Positions 26,269-33,966 of a stretch of 64,000 nt of DNA are shown piece after piece (within the stretch, counting starts at the first letter, position 1; each line of letters begins with the position of its first letter). The stretch is from Hamadaea sp013361475 (GTDB lineage Bacteria; Actinomycetota; Actinomycetes; Mycobacteriales; Micromonosporaceae). The position numbers and the translations under genes are program-made. The DNA is taken from the NCBI RefSeq assembly GCF_040654195.1, contig NZ_JBFAHM010000025.1, positions 1-64,000 on the forward strand, in the 5' to 3' direction. The notes under the pieces were generated by a model that saw only the letters and a program-made list of their open reading frames with translations, did not search any database and was not told where the DNA came from.

Positions 26269-28146
26269 GTGCCTCCGACGCCCGGTGTGAACCAGCCCGG
26301 TACCACCGACCCCGGTGCCATCCGGAACTTCTGCATCATCGCACACATCGACCATGGCAAATCAACGCTGGCCGACCGGATGTTGCAGCTGACCGAGGTG
26401 GTCGACCCGCGCCAGATGCGGGCCCAGTACCTCGACCGCATGGACATCGAGCGGGAGCGCGGCATCACGATCAAGTCGCAGGCGGTCCGCATGCCGTGGA
26501 CCGTGCGGGAGGGGGAGCGGACCGGCGAGACGGTCGTCCTCAACATGATCGACACCCCGGGGCACGTCGACTTCACCTACGAGGTCTCCCGCAGCCTGGC
26601 CGCCTGCGAGGGCGCGATCCTGCTGGTCGACGCCGCGCAGGGGATCGAGGCGCAGACGCTGGCCAACCTCTATCTGGCCATGGAGAACGACCTCACGATC
26701 ATCCCGGTGCTGAACAAGATCGACCTGCCGGCGGCCCAGCCGGAGAAGTACGCCGAGGAGCTGGCGAACCTGGTCGGCTGCCTGCCCGACGAGGTCCTGA
26801 AGGTCTCGGGCAAGACCGGAGTCGGCGTACCGCATCTGCTGGACGAGATCGTGCGGCGGCTGCCGACGCCGATCGGCGACGCCGCCGCGCCCGCGCGGGC
26901 CATGATCTTCGACTCCGTCTACGACATCTACCGCGGTGTGGTGACCTACGTCCGGGTCGTCGACGGCCGCATCGAGGCGCGCGACCGGATCCGCATGATG
27001 TCCACCGGCGCGGTGCACGAGCTGCTGGAGCTGGGCGTCATCTCGCCGGAGCCGGTGAAGTCGGGTGCGCTCGGCGTGGGCGAGGTGGGTTACCTCATCA
27101 CCGGCGTGAAGGACGTACGCCAGTCGCGAGTCGGTGACACGGTCACGATCAACGCCAAGCCGGCCAAGGAGTCGCTCGGCGGCTACAAAGACCCCAAGCC
27201 GATGGTGTACTCGGGGCTCTACCCGATCGACGGCTCGGACTACCCGGCGTTGCGTGAGGCGCTGGACAAGCTCAAGCTGAACGACGCCGCGCTGGTCTAC
27301 GAGCCGGAGTCGTCGGCGGCGCTGGGCTTCGGCTTCCGCGTCGGCTTCCTCGGCCTGCTGCACCTGGAGATCATCCAGCAGCGGCTCGAGCGGGAGTTCG
27401 GCCTCGACCTCATCGCCACCGCACCCAACGTGGTCTACCGCGTGCTGCTGGAGGACGGCAAGGAGGTCGTCGTCACCAACCCCAGCGAGTACCCGGTGGG
27501 CAAGGTCGCCGAGGTCTTCGAGCCGGTCGCCCGGGTCACGGTCCTCGCGCCCAACGACTACGTCGGCGCGATCATGGAACTCTGCCAGGGTCGCCGCGGC
27601 ACGCTGCAAGGCATGGACTACCTGTCCGCGGACCGCGTCGAGCTGCGCTACGTGCTGCCGCTCGGCGAGATCATCTTCGACTTCTTCGACCAGCTCAAGT
27701 CCAGGACCAAGGGGTACGCCAGCCTCGACTACGAGCCGTCCGGCGAGCAGTCGGCCGACCTGGTCAAGGTGGACATCCTGCTGCAGGGGGAGACGGTCGA
27801 CGCCTTCTCCGCGATCGTCCACAAGGACAAGGCCTACACGTACGGCACGACCATCGCCGCGAAGCTGCGCGAACTGATTCCGCGGCAGCAGTTCGAGGTG
27901 CCGATCCAGGCGGCCATCGGCTCCCGGATCATCGCCCGCGAGACGATCCGCGCCATCCGCAAGGACGTGCTGGCCAAGTGCTACGGCGGTGACATCACCC
28001 GGAAGCGCAAGCTGCTGGAGAAGCAGAAGGAAGGCAAGAAGCGCATGAAGATGGTCGGCCGCGTCGAGGTGCCGCAGGAGGCCTTCATCGCCGCGCTGTC
28101 GACGTCGGACAGTGGTGACTCGTCCGGCAAGTCCGGGCGCAAGTGA
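26269..28146 (+). CDS. lepA: Translation elongation factor 4 (LepA)
   Basis: Ribosome-associated GTPase of 625 residues that back-translocates or remodels stalled ribosomes. The G domain shows AHIDHGKSTLADR (P-loop), the switch II DTPGHVDF and NKID. The LepA-specific C-terminal domain is present, including GRVEVPQEAF at the end. GTG at 26269 precedes a short N-terminal extension (PPTPGVNQPGTTDPG) that is usual in actinobacteria. Its stop overlaps the start of the NUDIX gene (TGATG). Next to rpsT and hemW is its normal genomic place. Confidence 0.97.
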   Translation: MPPTPGVNQPGTTDPGAIRNFCIIAHIDHGKSTLADRMLQLTEVVDPRQMRAQYLDRMDIERERGITIKSQAVRMPWTVREGERTGETVVLNMIDTPGHVDFTYEVSRSLAACEGAILLVDAAQGIEAQTLANLYLAMENDLTIIPVLNKIDLPAAQPEKYAEELANLVGCLPDEVLKVSGKTGVGVPHLLDEIVRRLPTPIGDAAAPARAMIFDSVYDIYRGVVTYVRVVDGRIEARDRIRMMSTGAVHELLELGVISPEPVKSGALGVGEVGYLITGVKDVRQSRVGDTVTINAKPAKESLGGYKDPKPMVYSGLYPIDGSDYPALREALDKLKLNDAALVYEPESSAALGFGFRVGFLGLLHLEIIQQRLEREFGLDLIATAPNVVYRVLLEDGKEVVVTNPSEYPVGKVAEVFEPVARVTVLAPNDYVGAIMELCQGRRGTLQGMDYLSADRVELRYVLPLGEIIFDFFDQLKSRTKGYASLDYEPSGEQSADLVKVDILLQGETVDAFSAIVHKDKAYTYGTTIAAKLRELIPRQQFEVPIQAAIGSRIIARETIRAIRKDVLAKCYGGDITRKRKLLEKQKEGKKRMKMVGRVEVPQEAFIAALSTSDSGDSSGKSGRK

Positions 28147-28652
28147 TGTTCTGCCCACGATGCGGGGCGGCCCTCCAAGCCGCCCCGCCGAGCACGTGTG
28201 GGCGTTGTGCGTACCAGCTGTATGTGAATGCGAGACCCACCGCGAGCCTGATCGTGCACGACGGCGCGGGGAGGTTCCTGGCCCTGAAACGGGCCCGCGA
28301 CCCGCAGGCGGGGCTGTGGGAGACGCCCGGCGGGTTCTGCGACGGCTGGGAGGAGCCGGCGGAGGCCGCGATCCGCGAGGGCCGCGAGGAACTCGGTGTG
28401 GACGTCGTCCTGGGCGACTTCGTCGGGATGTACGTGGGGAGCTACCTGTTCCAGGACGAGCTGCTGCCGGTGCTGGACTGCTTCTGGCTGGCCCGGTTGC
28501 CCGGCGGCGAGATCACGCTGGACCCCGAGGAATCGTCGGAGCTGGCCTGGTTTTCGCTGGTGACACCACCTCCCATGGCGTTCGGCACGATGGACCGCGC
28601 GCTCACAGACGCCGTCCAGATCCTTTGTAGAAAAGATCAGTTCGCTGAGTAA
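28146..28652 (+). CDS. NUDIX hydrolase with N-terminal zinc ribbon
   Basis: Hydrolyses a nucleoside diphosphate linked to another group; the substrate is unknown. The 168 residues comprise a small zinc ribbon with two CxxC pairs (Cys3/Cys6 and Cys18/Cys21) and a Nudix fold. The Nudix box is intact: GGFCDGWEEP followed by REGREELGV, with the metal-binding glutamates. NADH pyrophosphatase NudC also has a zinc ribbon but is longer, so this is a short relative. ATG 28146 overlaps the lepA stop; GTG 28143 is an alternative. The first ECF-like promoter begins at its stop codon. Confidence 0.88.
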   Translation: MFCPRCGAALQAAPPSTCGRCAYQLYVNARPTASLIVHDGAGRFLALKRARDPQAGLWETPGGFCDGWEEPAEAAIREGREELGVDVVLGDFVGMYVGSYLFQDELLPVLDCFWLARLPGGEITLDPEESSELAWFSLVTPPPMAFGTMDRALTDAVQILCRKDQFAE

Positions 28653-28693
28653 CGTCGGCGTCAACCCATCGTTACCCCAAGTGCAGTGTTTGC
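28648..28693 (+). promoter_or_regulatory. ECF (BldN-like) promoter and conserved leader of chaplin-like gene 1
   Basis: AGTAAC (28648-28653) and CGTTAC (28670-28675) are 16 bases apart. From literature memory, the Streptomyces BldN sigma factor recognises CGTAAC, 16 bases, CGTTGA, and drives chaplin and rodlin genes. Right after it, an 18-base block containing AAGTGCAGTGTTTGC (to 28693) is repeated before the second gene. The promoter elements also form an inverted repeat, GTAACG-N15-CGTTAC. Confidence 0.6.
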
Positions 28694-28748
28694 CGCTTTC
28701 GCCCGAATTGCCGGGGCTGAAGCGGACCTATGTGCACAAGGAGTGACA

Positions 28749-29885
28749 ATGCAGATTAAGAAGGCCGGAGCTGTTGCCTTTGGCGCGCTCGCGACCGTCG
28801 CGGTGATCGGTGCTCCCGCCGCCGCTTCCGCCCACACCACCGAGGCCAAGGCGCAGTCGATGCGTGAGGTCGCCTCGCCCTTCCTCGGCGCTGCCCGTGA
28901 CATGTGGCAGGCCCCGTGGGATGGCCCGCAGCAGTCCCTGGTCTCCGCCGGCACCGGTTCCGTCGCGAACGCCGCCGCGTGGCAGATCTGTGCGTCCAAC
29001 GTCATGGCCGGCGTCGGCGGGGTCATCAACTCCAGCAGCCCGACCACCGTGCTCGACGGCTGCACCAACGCCAACATCTGGCTGAAGCAGGACACCGTTC
29101 CGCCGGTCATCGGCGCGCTGAACGACACGGCGATCGCCGCCGCGTCGTGGCAGTTCTGCGGCTCGAACGGCGTCGCGGGCGTCGGCGGCACGGTCGCGCT
29201 CCAGACCCCGGCGACCGTGCTGGGCGGCTGCGACAACTCGAACATCGTGATCAGCGGCCCCGACGGCAACTACACCGAGGCCGGCACGGTCGCCACCGCG
29301 CGTACCAAGCCGACCGCGCAGCAGAAGGCGGCCTTCAAGGCCGCCAAGCAGCAGGCCAAGCAGCAGCGCGTCGCGGCCAAGCGGCAGCAGCTCGCCGCCA
29401 AGCTGGCCGGTGTCGGCGGCGACCAGACCGACGTGGTCCGCGCCGCCTTCAGCGCCCGCAAGGACGCCCTGCTGAACAAGAAGATGCACGTCGTCCGGAC
29501 GGCGGCGGCGTCGCCCAAGGCCGGCATGGGCTGGGGTGCGCCGTGGGACGTCGAGCCCCAGTCGCTGGCGACCGTCGGTGACGGCTCGGCGGTCCAGGCC
29601 GCCAGCTGGCAGGTCTGCGCCTCCAACGTCGTGGCCGGCGTCGGCGGCACCGTCGTCAGCAGCTCGCCCGACGCGGTCTTCGGCGACTGCCGCAACGCGA
29701 CCGTGAAGATCACCCAGGACGACCCGACCTCGGTCATCTCCGTCCTGGACAACACCTCGATCAACGTGGCGCCGTGGCAGATCTGCGGCTCCAACTCGGT
29801 CGCGGGTGTCGGCGGCACCGTCGCCCTGCAGTCGAGCACCACGGTCTTCGGCGCCTGCCACAACGCCGACACGATCATCGACTGA
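28749..29885 (+). CDS. Secreted chaplin-like repeat protein 1
   Basis: Predicted exported surface protein of 378 residues. A Sec signal peptide covers residues 1-28 (cleavage after AAASA). The mature protein has four repeats, each with WQxC[AG]SN and a second cysteine exactly 24 positions later: Cys81/105, 137/161, 290/314 and 346/370. A Lys/Gln/Ala-rich linker (about 185-260) separates two pairs. Each repeat is a short hydrophobic strand unit with Gly-Val-Gly in the middle, resembling the chaplin domain (CGN…C…N), which has a shorter Cys spacing. A coat-forming or amyloid-like role on aerial hyphae is inferred. ATG 28749 follows an AAGGAG ribosome-binding site. Its paralogue follows. Confidence 0.65.
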   Translation: MQIKKAGAVAFGALATVAVIGAPAAASAHTTEAKAQSMREVASPFLGAARDMWQAPWDGPQQSLVSAGTGSVANAAAWQICASNVMAGVGGVINSSSPTTVLDGCTNANIWLKQDTVPPVIGALNDTAIAAASWQFCGSNGVAGVGGTVALQTPATVLGGCDNSNIVISGPDGNYTEAGTVATARTKPTAQQKAAFKAAKQQAKQQRVAAKRQQLAAKLAGVGGDQTDVVRAAFSARKDALLNKKMHVVRTAAASPKAGMGWGAPWDVEPQSLATVGDGSAVQAASWQVCASNVVAGVGGTVVSSSPDAVFGDCRNATVKITQDDPTSVISVLDNTSINVAPWQICGSNSVAGVGGTVALQSSTTVFGACHNADTIID

Positions 29886-29916
29886 CGTCGGGTTCGGCGT
29901 ACGCGGACAGTTCCCT

Positions 29917-29945
29917 GTGGGGCGGATCTTGAGGATCCGCCCCAC
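29917..29945 (+). terminator. Terminator after chaplin-like gene 1
   Basis: A perfect 12-bp stem GTGGGGCGGATC / GATCCGCCCCAC with a five-base loop, 32 bases after the stop codon. It separates the two paralogues, so each uses its own promoter. Confidence 0.8.
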
Positions 29946-29967
29946 TCCCATGTCCGGACTGGTACGC

Positions 29968-30013
29968 GGTAACGAGATCAGCTTCGGGTCGTTACCCAAA
30001 GTGCAGTGTTTGC
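29968..30013 (+). promoter_or_regulatory. ECF (BldN-like) promoter and conserved leader of chaplin-like gene 2
   Basis: GGTAAC (29968-29973), 16 bases, CGTTAC (29990-29995), then the block CCAAAGTGCAGTGTTTGC to 30013. Compared with the first copy, the promoter hexamers and the following block differ at only two or three positions while the spacer is unrelated, which is what selection on the elements predicts. Confidence 0.6.
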
Positions 30014-30071
30014 AGCATTTAGAAGCATTTGTCCACTTTATTTGGACCAATCTCCAGTACGAGGAGTGACC

Positions 30072-30929
30072 ATGCAGGTGAGAAAGGTGGGGGCGGTCGC
30101 CGTCGGCGCGCTCGCGACCGTGGCCGCGATCGGCGCACCCGCCGCCGCGGCGCCCGGCTTGGCGACGCAGCACGGCGACGCGTCCGTCACGACCGCCACC
30201 GCGACCACCGGTGCCGCGAAGGCGCTGGACAAGGTGGGCGAGCCGTTCTTCCAGCCGCTCATCACGATCGGCACGGGCTCCTCGATCAACGCGGCCGCGT
30301 GGCAGATCTGCGGCTCGAACGCGGTCGCCGGCCCCGGCGCGGTGGTCACCTCGGGTACGCCGCACACGCAGCTGGGCGACTGCACCAACGCCAACGTCCG
30401 GCTCAAGCAGGACACCGGGCCGGGCGTCATCTCCATTTTGGACGACACGTCGGTCAACGCCCTGCCGTGGCAGGTCTGCGGCTCCAACGTGGTGGCCGGC
30501 GTCGGCCTCCAGGCGGCGGTCAACTCCCCGGCGACCGTCGTAGGCGACTGCGACAACGCCAACACGCAGATCACCGACGGCAAGAACCTGGGCGGCCCGA
30601 ACAGCCTCGTCTCCCTGCTGTCCGGCTCGGTCGTCAACGCGGCCGCCTGGCAGGTCTGCGGCTCCACCGCCGTCATGGGGCTGGGCGTCTCGGCCGGCTT
30701 CGACTCGCCGACCACCGTCACGGGCACCTGCCGCGACAGCAACAACAAGATCAGCGTACGCGAGCCGCAGGCGGACATTCCGCTGCTCAGCAACGTCGTG
30801 CTGGACGTCCTGCCGTTGCAGGTCTGCGAGCAGGACTCGCTGATCTCCCTCGTGGGCCTGTCGCCGGCGATCAACAGCCCGGCGAACGTGCTCGGCGGCT
30901 GCGTACCGCCGCACGCCATCTACGAGTAG
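30072..30929 (+). CDS. Secreted chaplin-like repeat protein 2
   Basis: Paralogue of the preceding protein, 285 residues, with a near-identical signal peptide (MQVRKVGAVAVGALATVAA). It has four repeats with WQ[IV]CGS motifs and Cys pairs 80/104, 136/160, 196/220 and 252/277; the last is one residue longer and has LQVCEQD in place of WQxCGSN. It lacks the Lys/Gln linker of protein 1. The start is ATG 30072, after GAGGAG; the open frame further upstream covers the promoter and is not coding. Likely function as for protein 1: secreted, cysteine-bridged, hydrophobic surface protein. The family assignment is inferred. Confidence 0.65.
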   Translation: MQVRKVGAVAVGALATVAAIGAPAAAAPGLATQHGDASVTTATATTGAAKALDKVGEPFFQPLITIGTGSSINAAAWQICGSNAVAGPGAVVTSGTPHTQLGDCTNANVRLKQDTGPGVISILDDTSVNALPWQVCGSNVVAGVGLQAAVNSPATVVGDCDNANTQITDGKNLGGPNSLVSLLSGSVVNAAAWQVCGSTAVMGLGVSAGFDSPTTVTGTCRDSNNKISVREPQADIPLLSNVVLDVLPLQVCEQDSLISLVGLSPAINSPANVLGGCVPPHAIYE

Positions 30930-30945
30930 GTCACCTAGACGCGAA

Positions 30946-30970
30946 ACGGGGGCCCCGGCGGGGCCCCCGT
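30946..30970 (+). terminator. Terminator after chaplin-like gene 2
   Basis: Perfect 11-bp stem ACGGGGGCCCC / GGGGCCCCCGT with a three-base loop followed by TCTCATGTT. It lies between convergent genes and may serve both. Confidence 0.8.
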
Positions 30971-30987
30971 TCTCATGTTCAGTTCGG

Positions 30988-31896
30988 TCAGCGCAGCCAG
31001 GGGATGGAGCGGTCGAGCAGCCCCCGCTCCTTCAGCTCCTTGCGCAGCGGGATCTCGTCGTCGATGTAACCGTCCCAGTTGATGCCCCAGTAGTTCGCCG
31101 AGTGCGGCGCCTCGCCGAGCAGCTGACGCTGCACGGGGGTGCGGTTGGCGTACCACTCGCCGTTGGGGTCGAAGTCGATCGCGTCCAGGTGGCGGATCCA
31201 GCGGTAGGTGTAGCCGACGAACAGCATCTTCCGCGTGATCGTGGAGAGGTTCGTCGACCGGGAGTGCCACTGGCGGCGGTCGAAGATGAACGCGTCACCG
31301 GGGTTCGCGGTGATCTCGACGGTGCCCTCGGGGTCGGGGTTGTGCACCGAGAGGTCGGCCGGGCGGGGCAGCGAGTTCACCAGGTGGCTGCCCGGGATCA
31401 CCTTGGTCGCACCGCGCCCGGTCTCCGACAGGTCGGAGAGCACGTACGCGATCTTCAGCGAGAACATCGGCCGCGGCAGGTTGGGGTCCATCGTCTCCGG
31501 GTCGGAGTTCTGCCGGTAACCATCCTGGTGCCAGCCCCAGTAGGGCTTCTCCGGCTCCTTGGCCGGCGGGGTCACGTCGAGGTGGTTGTGGTGCGAGTAG
31601 ATGTTCCAGCCGGCGAGGCCCCACATGTACGGAAGGACCTTGGGGTGCGTCAGCAGGTCGCCGAACAGCTCGTCCCGGTTGAGGAAGCCGAGCAGGTGAA
31701 CGGTGCCGTCCTTGTGCCGGCCCGCCTCCAGCTCCTCGGCGTAGACCCGGTCGACCGCCGCTTCCAGGTCGGCCCGGTGCTCCTCGGTCAGCACGTTGCG
31801 CAGCAGCAGGAAGCCCTGCTCGTGGAACTCCTTGCGATCGACCTCGCTGATCGGCTCGTAGCCGGTGAGGCCATAGCCGTAGTCCTTCTTCGCCAT
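30988..31896 (-). CDS. Phytanoyl-CoA dioxygenase family protein
   Basis: Fe(II)/2-oxoglutarate oxygenase of 302 residues, cytoplasmic. The iron ligands are visible as HQD in WGWHQDGYRQNS and the distal His in RQWHSRSTNLS, with an arginine-containing strand (TITRKMLFVGYTYRW) that would bind 2-oxoglutarate. The family hydroxylates small metabolites (ectoine, lipids, natural-product intermediates). The ATG at 31896 is chosen for its GGGGAG ribosome-binding site and the start MAKKDYGYG; the frame is open upstream without support. No pathway partner is adjacent, so the substrate is unknown. Confidence 0.87.
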   Translation of the reverse strand: MAKKDYGYGLTGYEPISEVDRKEFHEQGFLLLRNVLTEEHRADLEAAVDRVYAEELEAGRHKDGTVHLLGFLNRDELFGDLLTHPKVLPYMWGLAGWNIYSHHNHLDVTPPAKEPEKPYWGWHQDGYRQNSDPETMDPNLPRPMFSLKIAYVLSDLSETGRGATKVIPGSHLVNSLPRPADLSVHNPDPEGTVEITANPGDAFIFDRRQWHSRSTNLSTITRKMLFVGYTYRWIRHLDAIDFDPNGEWYANRTPVQRQLLGEAPHSANYWGINWDGYIDDEIPLRKELKERGLLDRSIPWLR

Positions 31897-32158
31897 GTCT
31901 CCCCTAGGGTGGTAAGCGGTCTGGGAGGGACCGGTCGGGACCGCTGCTCGGGCTCGGCCGGACACAAAGCGCGATGGTAACTCGCGTTCCTGGCGTTGTT
32001 CAGACCGAGATCGCCTCCTGCGCACAGTGCTTACGCTGCGCTAATTCGCCGTCACCGGCGGTTGATGAGGCTCGCGGTAAATGTCCGATGTGCTGGATTC
32101 GAGGCACGGCGGTGCCGTCTGCCGGGTTTCCCACGTGGTGGGACGCCGCACGGGCCGC

Positions 32159-33007
32159 TCAGAGCGCTGCGATCACGCGGGAGGCGTCGTTCACCGCGGC
32201 GGGCTTCCACTCGCCCGAGTCCGCGGTCCACACCCGGCCGGCGAAGGTCACGCTGGCCACGCGGTGATCGGCGGCTCGCGCCACCAGCCAGTGCGCGTAT
32301 GCCCAGCCCTTGGTGGCGTCGGCCGCGCTGACGAGCACCGCCTTCGCCCCGTCGTCGGCGGTGGCCGAGATCGTGCCGTAATCGAGCTTCATCGCCTCGG
32401 CCAGCGACCCGATCGCGGCGGTGTCGGTCGCCTCGCCGTCGCCGTCGGGCAGCGTGCAGCGTACGGCGGCGGACACCTTCCCCAGGAGGGCGTTCGCGAT
32501 CACCTCGGCCTCGTCGGCCCACTTCTGATATGCCTCCGGGTACGCCGACCGCTGCACCTTCTGGGCGGCCTCGGTGACCCGCATCTTCTGCCAGCCCTTG
32601 ACCTTCAACAGGGCGGTGTAGAACTTCTTCGCGGCGTATCTCGGGTCGGCGATCTGGTCGGGCGTGCCCCAGCCCTGGCTGGGCCGCTGCTGGAAGAGGC
32701 CGATCGAGTCGCGGTCGCCGCCGTCGAGGTTCTCCAGCTTCGATTCCTGCAACGCGGTGGCCAGCGCGACGACGACCGCCCGATCGGGCACCTTCCGCCC
32801 GATGCCGACCGCGGTGATGGTCGCGGCGTTGCTCATCTGGGTCAGGTCCAGCCGGACCTCGGTCTCCGCGTCGGACACCTTGCAGCCGGCCGACTGCGGC
32901 AGACGGAAGGACGGCGAGCCGCCCTTGGCGACGAAGTAGAGCGCGAGCGCGCCCAGCACGGCGACGATCACCAGCCCCACCAGTGTCCCGCGTGCCGCCC
33001 TCGTCAC
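32159..33007 (-). CDS. Membrane-anchored lysozyme-like protein of unknown function
   Basis: Conserved actinobacterial protein of about 282 residues. One N-terminal membrane helix (about residues 7-30) is followed by an outside domain. It contains ALATALQESKLENLDGGDRD and GLFQQRPSQGWGT, a pattern like the soluble transglycosylase/lysozyme fold (a Glu in ES followed by GLFQ). The usual start is given as GTG 33007; GTG 33016 is possible, and the open frame reaching 33106 is mainly a palindromic repeat. It may cleave peptidoglycan, but activity has not been inferred for the family with certainty. Some databases name such proteins heavy-metal transporters, which the sequence does not support. Confidence 0.7.
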   Translation of the reverse strand: MTRAARGTLVGLVIVAVLGALALYFVAKGGSPSFRLPQSAGCKVSDAETEVRLDLTQMSNAATITAVGIGRKVPDRAVVVALATALQESKLENLDGGDRDSIGLFQQRPSQGWGTPDQIADPRYAAKKFYTALLKVKGWQKMRVTEAAQKVQRSAYPEAYQKWADEAEVIANALLGKVSAAVRCTLPDGDGEATDTAAIGSLAEAMKLDYGTISATADDGAKAVLVSAADATKGWAYAHWLVARAADHRVASVTFAGRVWTADSGEWKPAAVNDASRVIAAL

Positions 33008-33069
33008 GCCGACCACTCTAACCCCGAAACACCTCCCGCCAGCCTCCCTCTGGAGCGCTGGACTCAGTT

Positions 33070-33134
33070 GCGCTGGATCAGGGATACCGGTCGAATCTTG
33101 GCCCAAGATTCGACCCAGATCCCTGATCCAGCGC
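33070..33134. repeat. Dispersed 65-bp palindrome, copy 2
   Basis: Two 32-base arms (33070-33101 and 33103-33134) match at 29 positions around one central base; the three mismatches are adjacent. The inner 13 bases (GGTCGAATCTTGG) and the outer CTGGATCAGGG block are shared with the copy at 26104-26170. It sits between the lysozyme-like gene and the enoyl-CoA hydratase gene. Confidence 0.8.
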
Positions 33135-33167
33135 CCAGGGGAGCGCGCCGAAGGCGGGCATCGGGCG

Positions 33168-33914
33168 TCAGCGGAGCCAGGACGGGTCGCGCTTCTCCCG
33201 TGCGGCGGCCACGCCTTCGCGCCCCTCGGCGGAGCTGAAGTGCTTGACCGACAACGCGGTCAGCTGAGCCATTCCGATCGGGTGTTCCCGTAGCAGCCGC
33301 TTGGTCGCCCGCAGCGCGTCCGGGCCGCCCCGCAGCAGAGACTCGCGGAACGCCGCCGCCGCCGGTTCGAGGGCGTCGGCGGGCACGCTACGACTGACCA
33401 GGCCGATCTGCTCCGCGCGCGGGCCGTCGAAGACGTCACCGGTGAGGAACAGTTCCGACGCCGCCCGGGAGGTCAGCCGGGGCAGGACGACCGCCGAGAT
33501 CACCGACGGGACCACGCCGAGGCGTACCTCGGTGAAGGCGAAGTGCGCGGTGTCGGCGCAGACCGTGACGTCAGCCGCCGCCATCAGGCCCAGCCCGCCC
33601 GCACGGGCCGGACCGGCGACCACCGCCAGCACCGGTTTCGGATGCCCGGCCAGCGCCTCCAGCACCTCGCCGAGGCGGGCGACCGGCAAACCGTCGCCGT
33701 CGCCGGCCTGGGTCTCCTTGAGATCGGCCCCCGAGCAGAACACCGGACCGGTGTGACGCAGCTCGACGAGGCGTACGCCGTCGTCGGCGGCGGCCGCGTC
33801 CAGGGCCGTCGTCATCTCCGCCAGCAGGGCGAGGGACAGCGCGTTGCGGTTGGCCGGGCTGTCGAGCGTGATGGTGGCCACCCCGCCGGAGTGCACCGCC
33901 TGAATCAGAGCCAT
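33168..33914 (-). CDS. Enoyl-CoA hydratase/isomerase family protein
   Basis: Crotonase-fold enzyme of 248 residues acting on acyl-CoA. The oxyanion-hole parts are present: SGADLKETQ (HTGPVFCSGADLK) and AGPARAGGLGLMAAADVTV. Of the two catalytic acids of enoyl-CoA hydratase, the position after the second oxyanion loop has no clear Glu pair, so the exact reaction (hydration, isomerisation or other) is not certain. Start ATG 33914. It is divergent from hemW by 52 bases and probably monocistronic. Confidence 0.85.
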   Translation of the reverse strand: MALIQAVHSGGVATITLDSPANRNALSLALLAEMTTALDAAAADDGVRLVELRHTGPVFCSGADLKETQAGDGDGLPVARLGEVLEALAGHPKPVLAVVAGPARAGGLGLMAAADVTVCADTAHFAFTEVRLGVVPSVISAVVLPRLTSRAASELFLTGDVFDGPRAEQIGLVSRSVPADALEPAAAAFRESLLRGGPDALRATKRLLREHPIGMAQLTALSVKHFSSAEGREGVAAAREKRDPSWLR

Positions 33915-33966
33915 GCCCGTCAGGTTAACGGTCGTTCAAGTCCAGCGCTGGGGCAGACTGGTACTC

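Noticed and set aside
28728..30914. A 728-codon frame on the minus strand over both chaplin-like genes
   Set aside because: The plus-strand proteins have signal peptides, aligned Cys repeats and promoters. The antisense frame has only shadow composition.
31974..32267. A 97-codon frame between the dioxygenase and the lysozyme-like gene
   Set aside because: No ribosome-binding site, no similarity noticed, and it runs partly over the end of the neighbouring gene.
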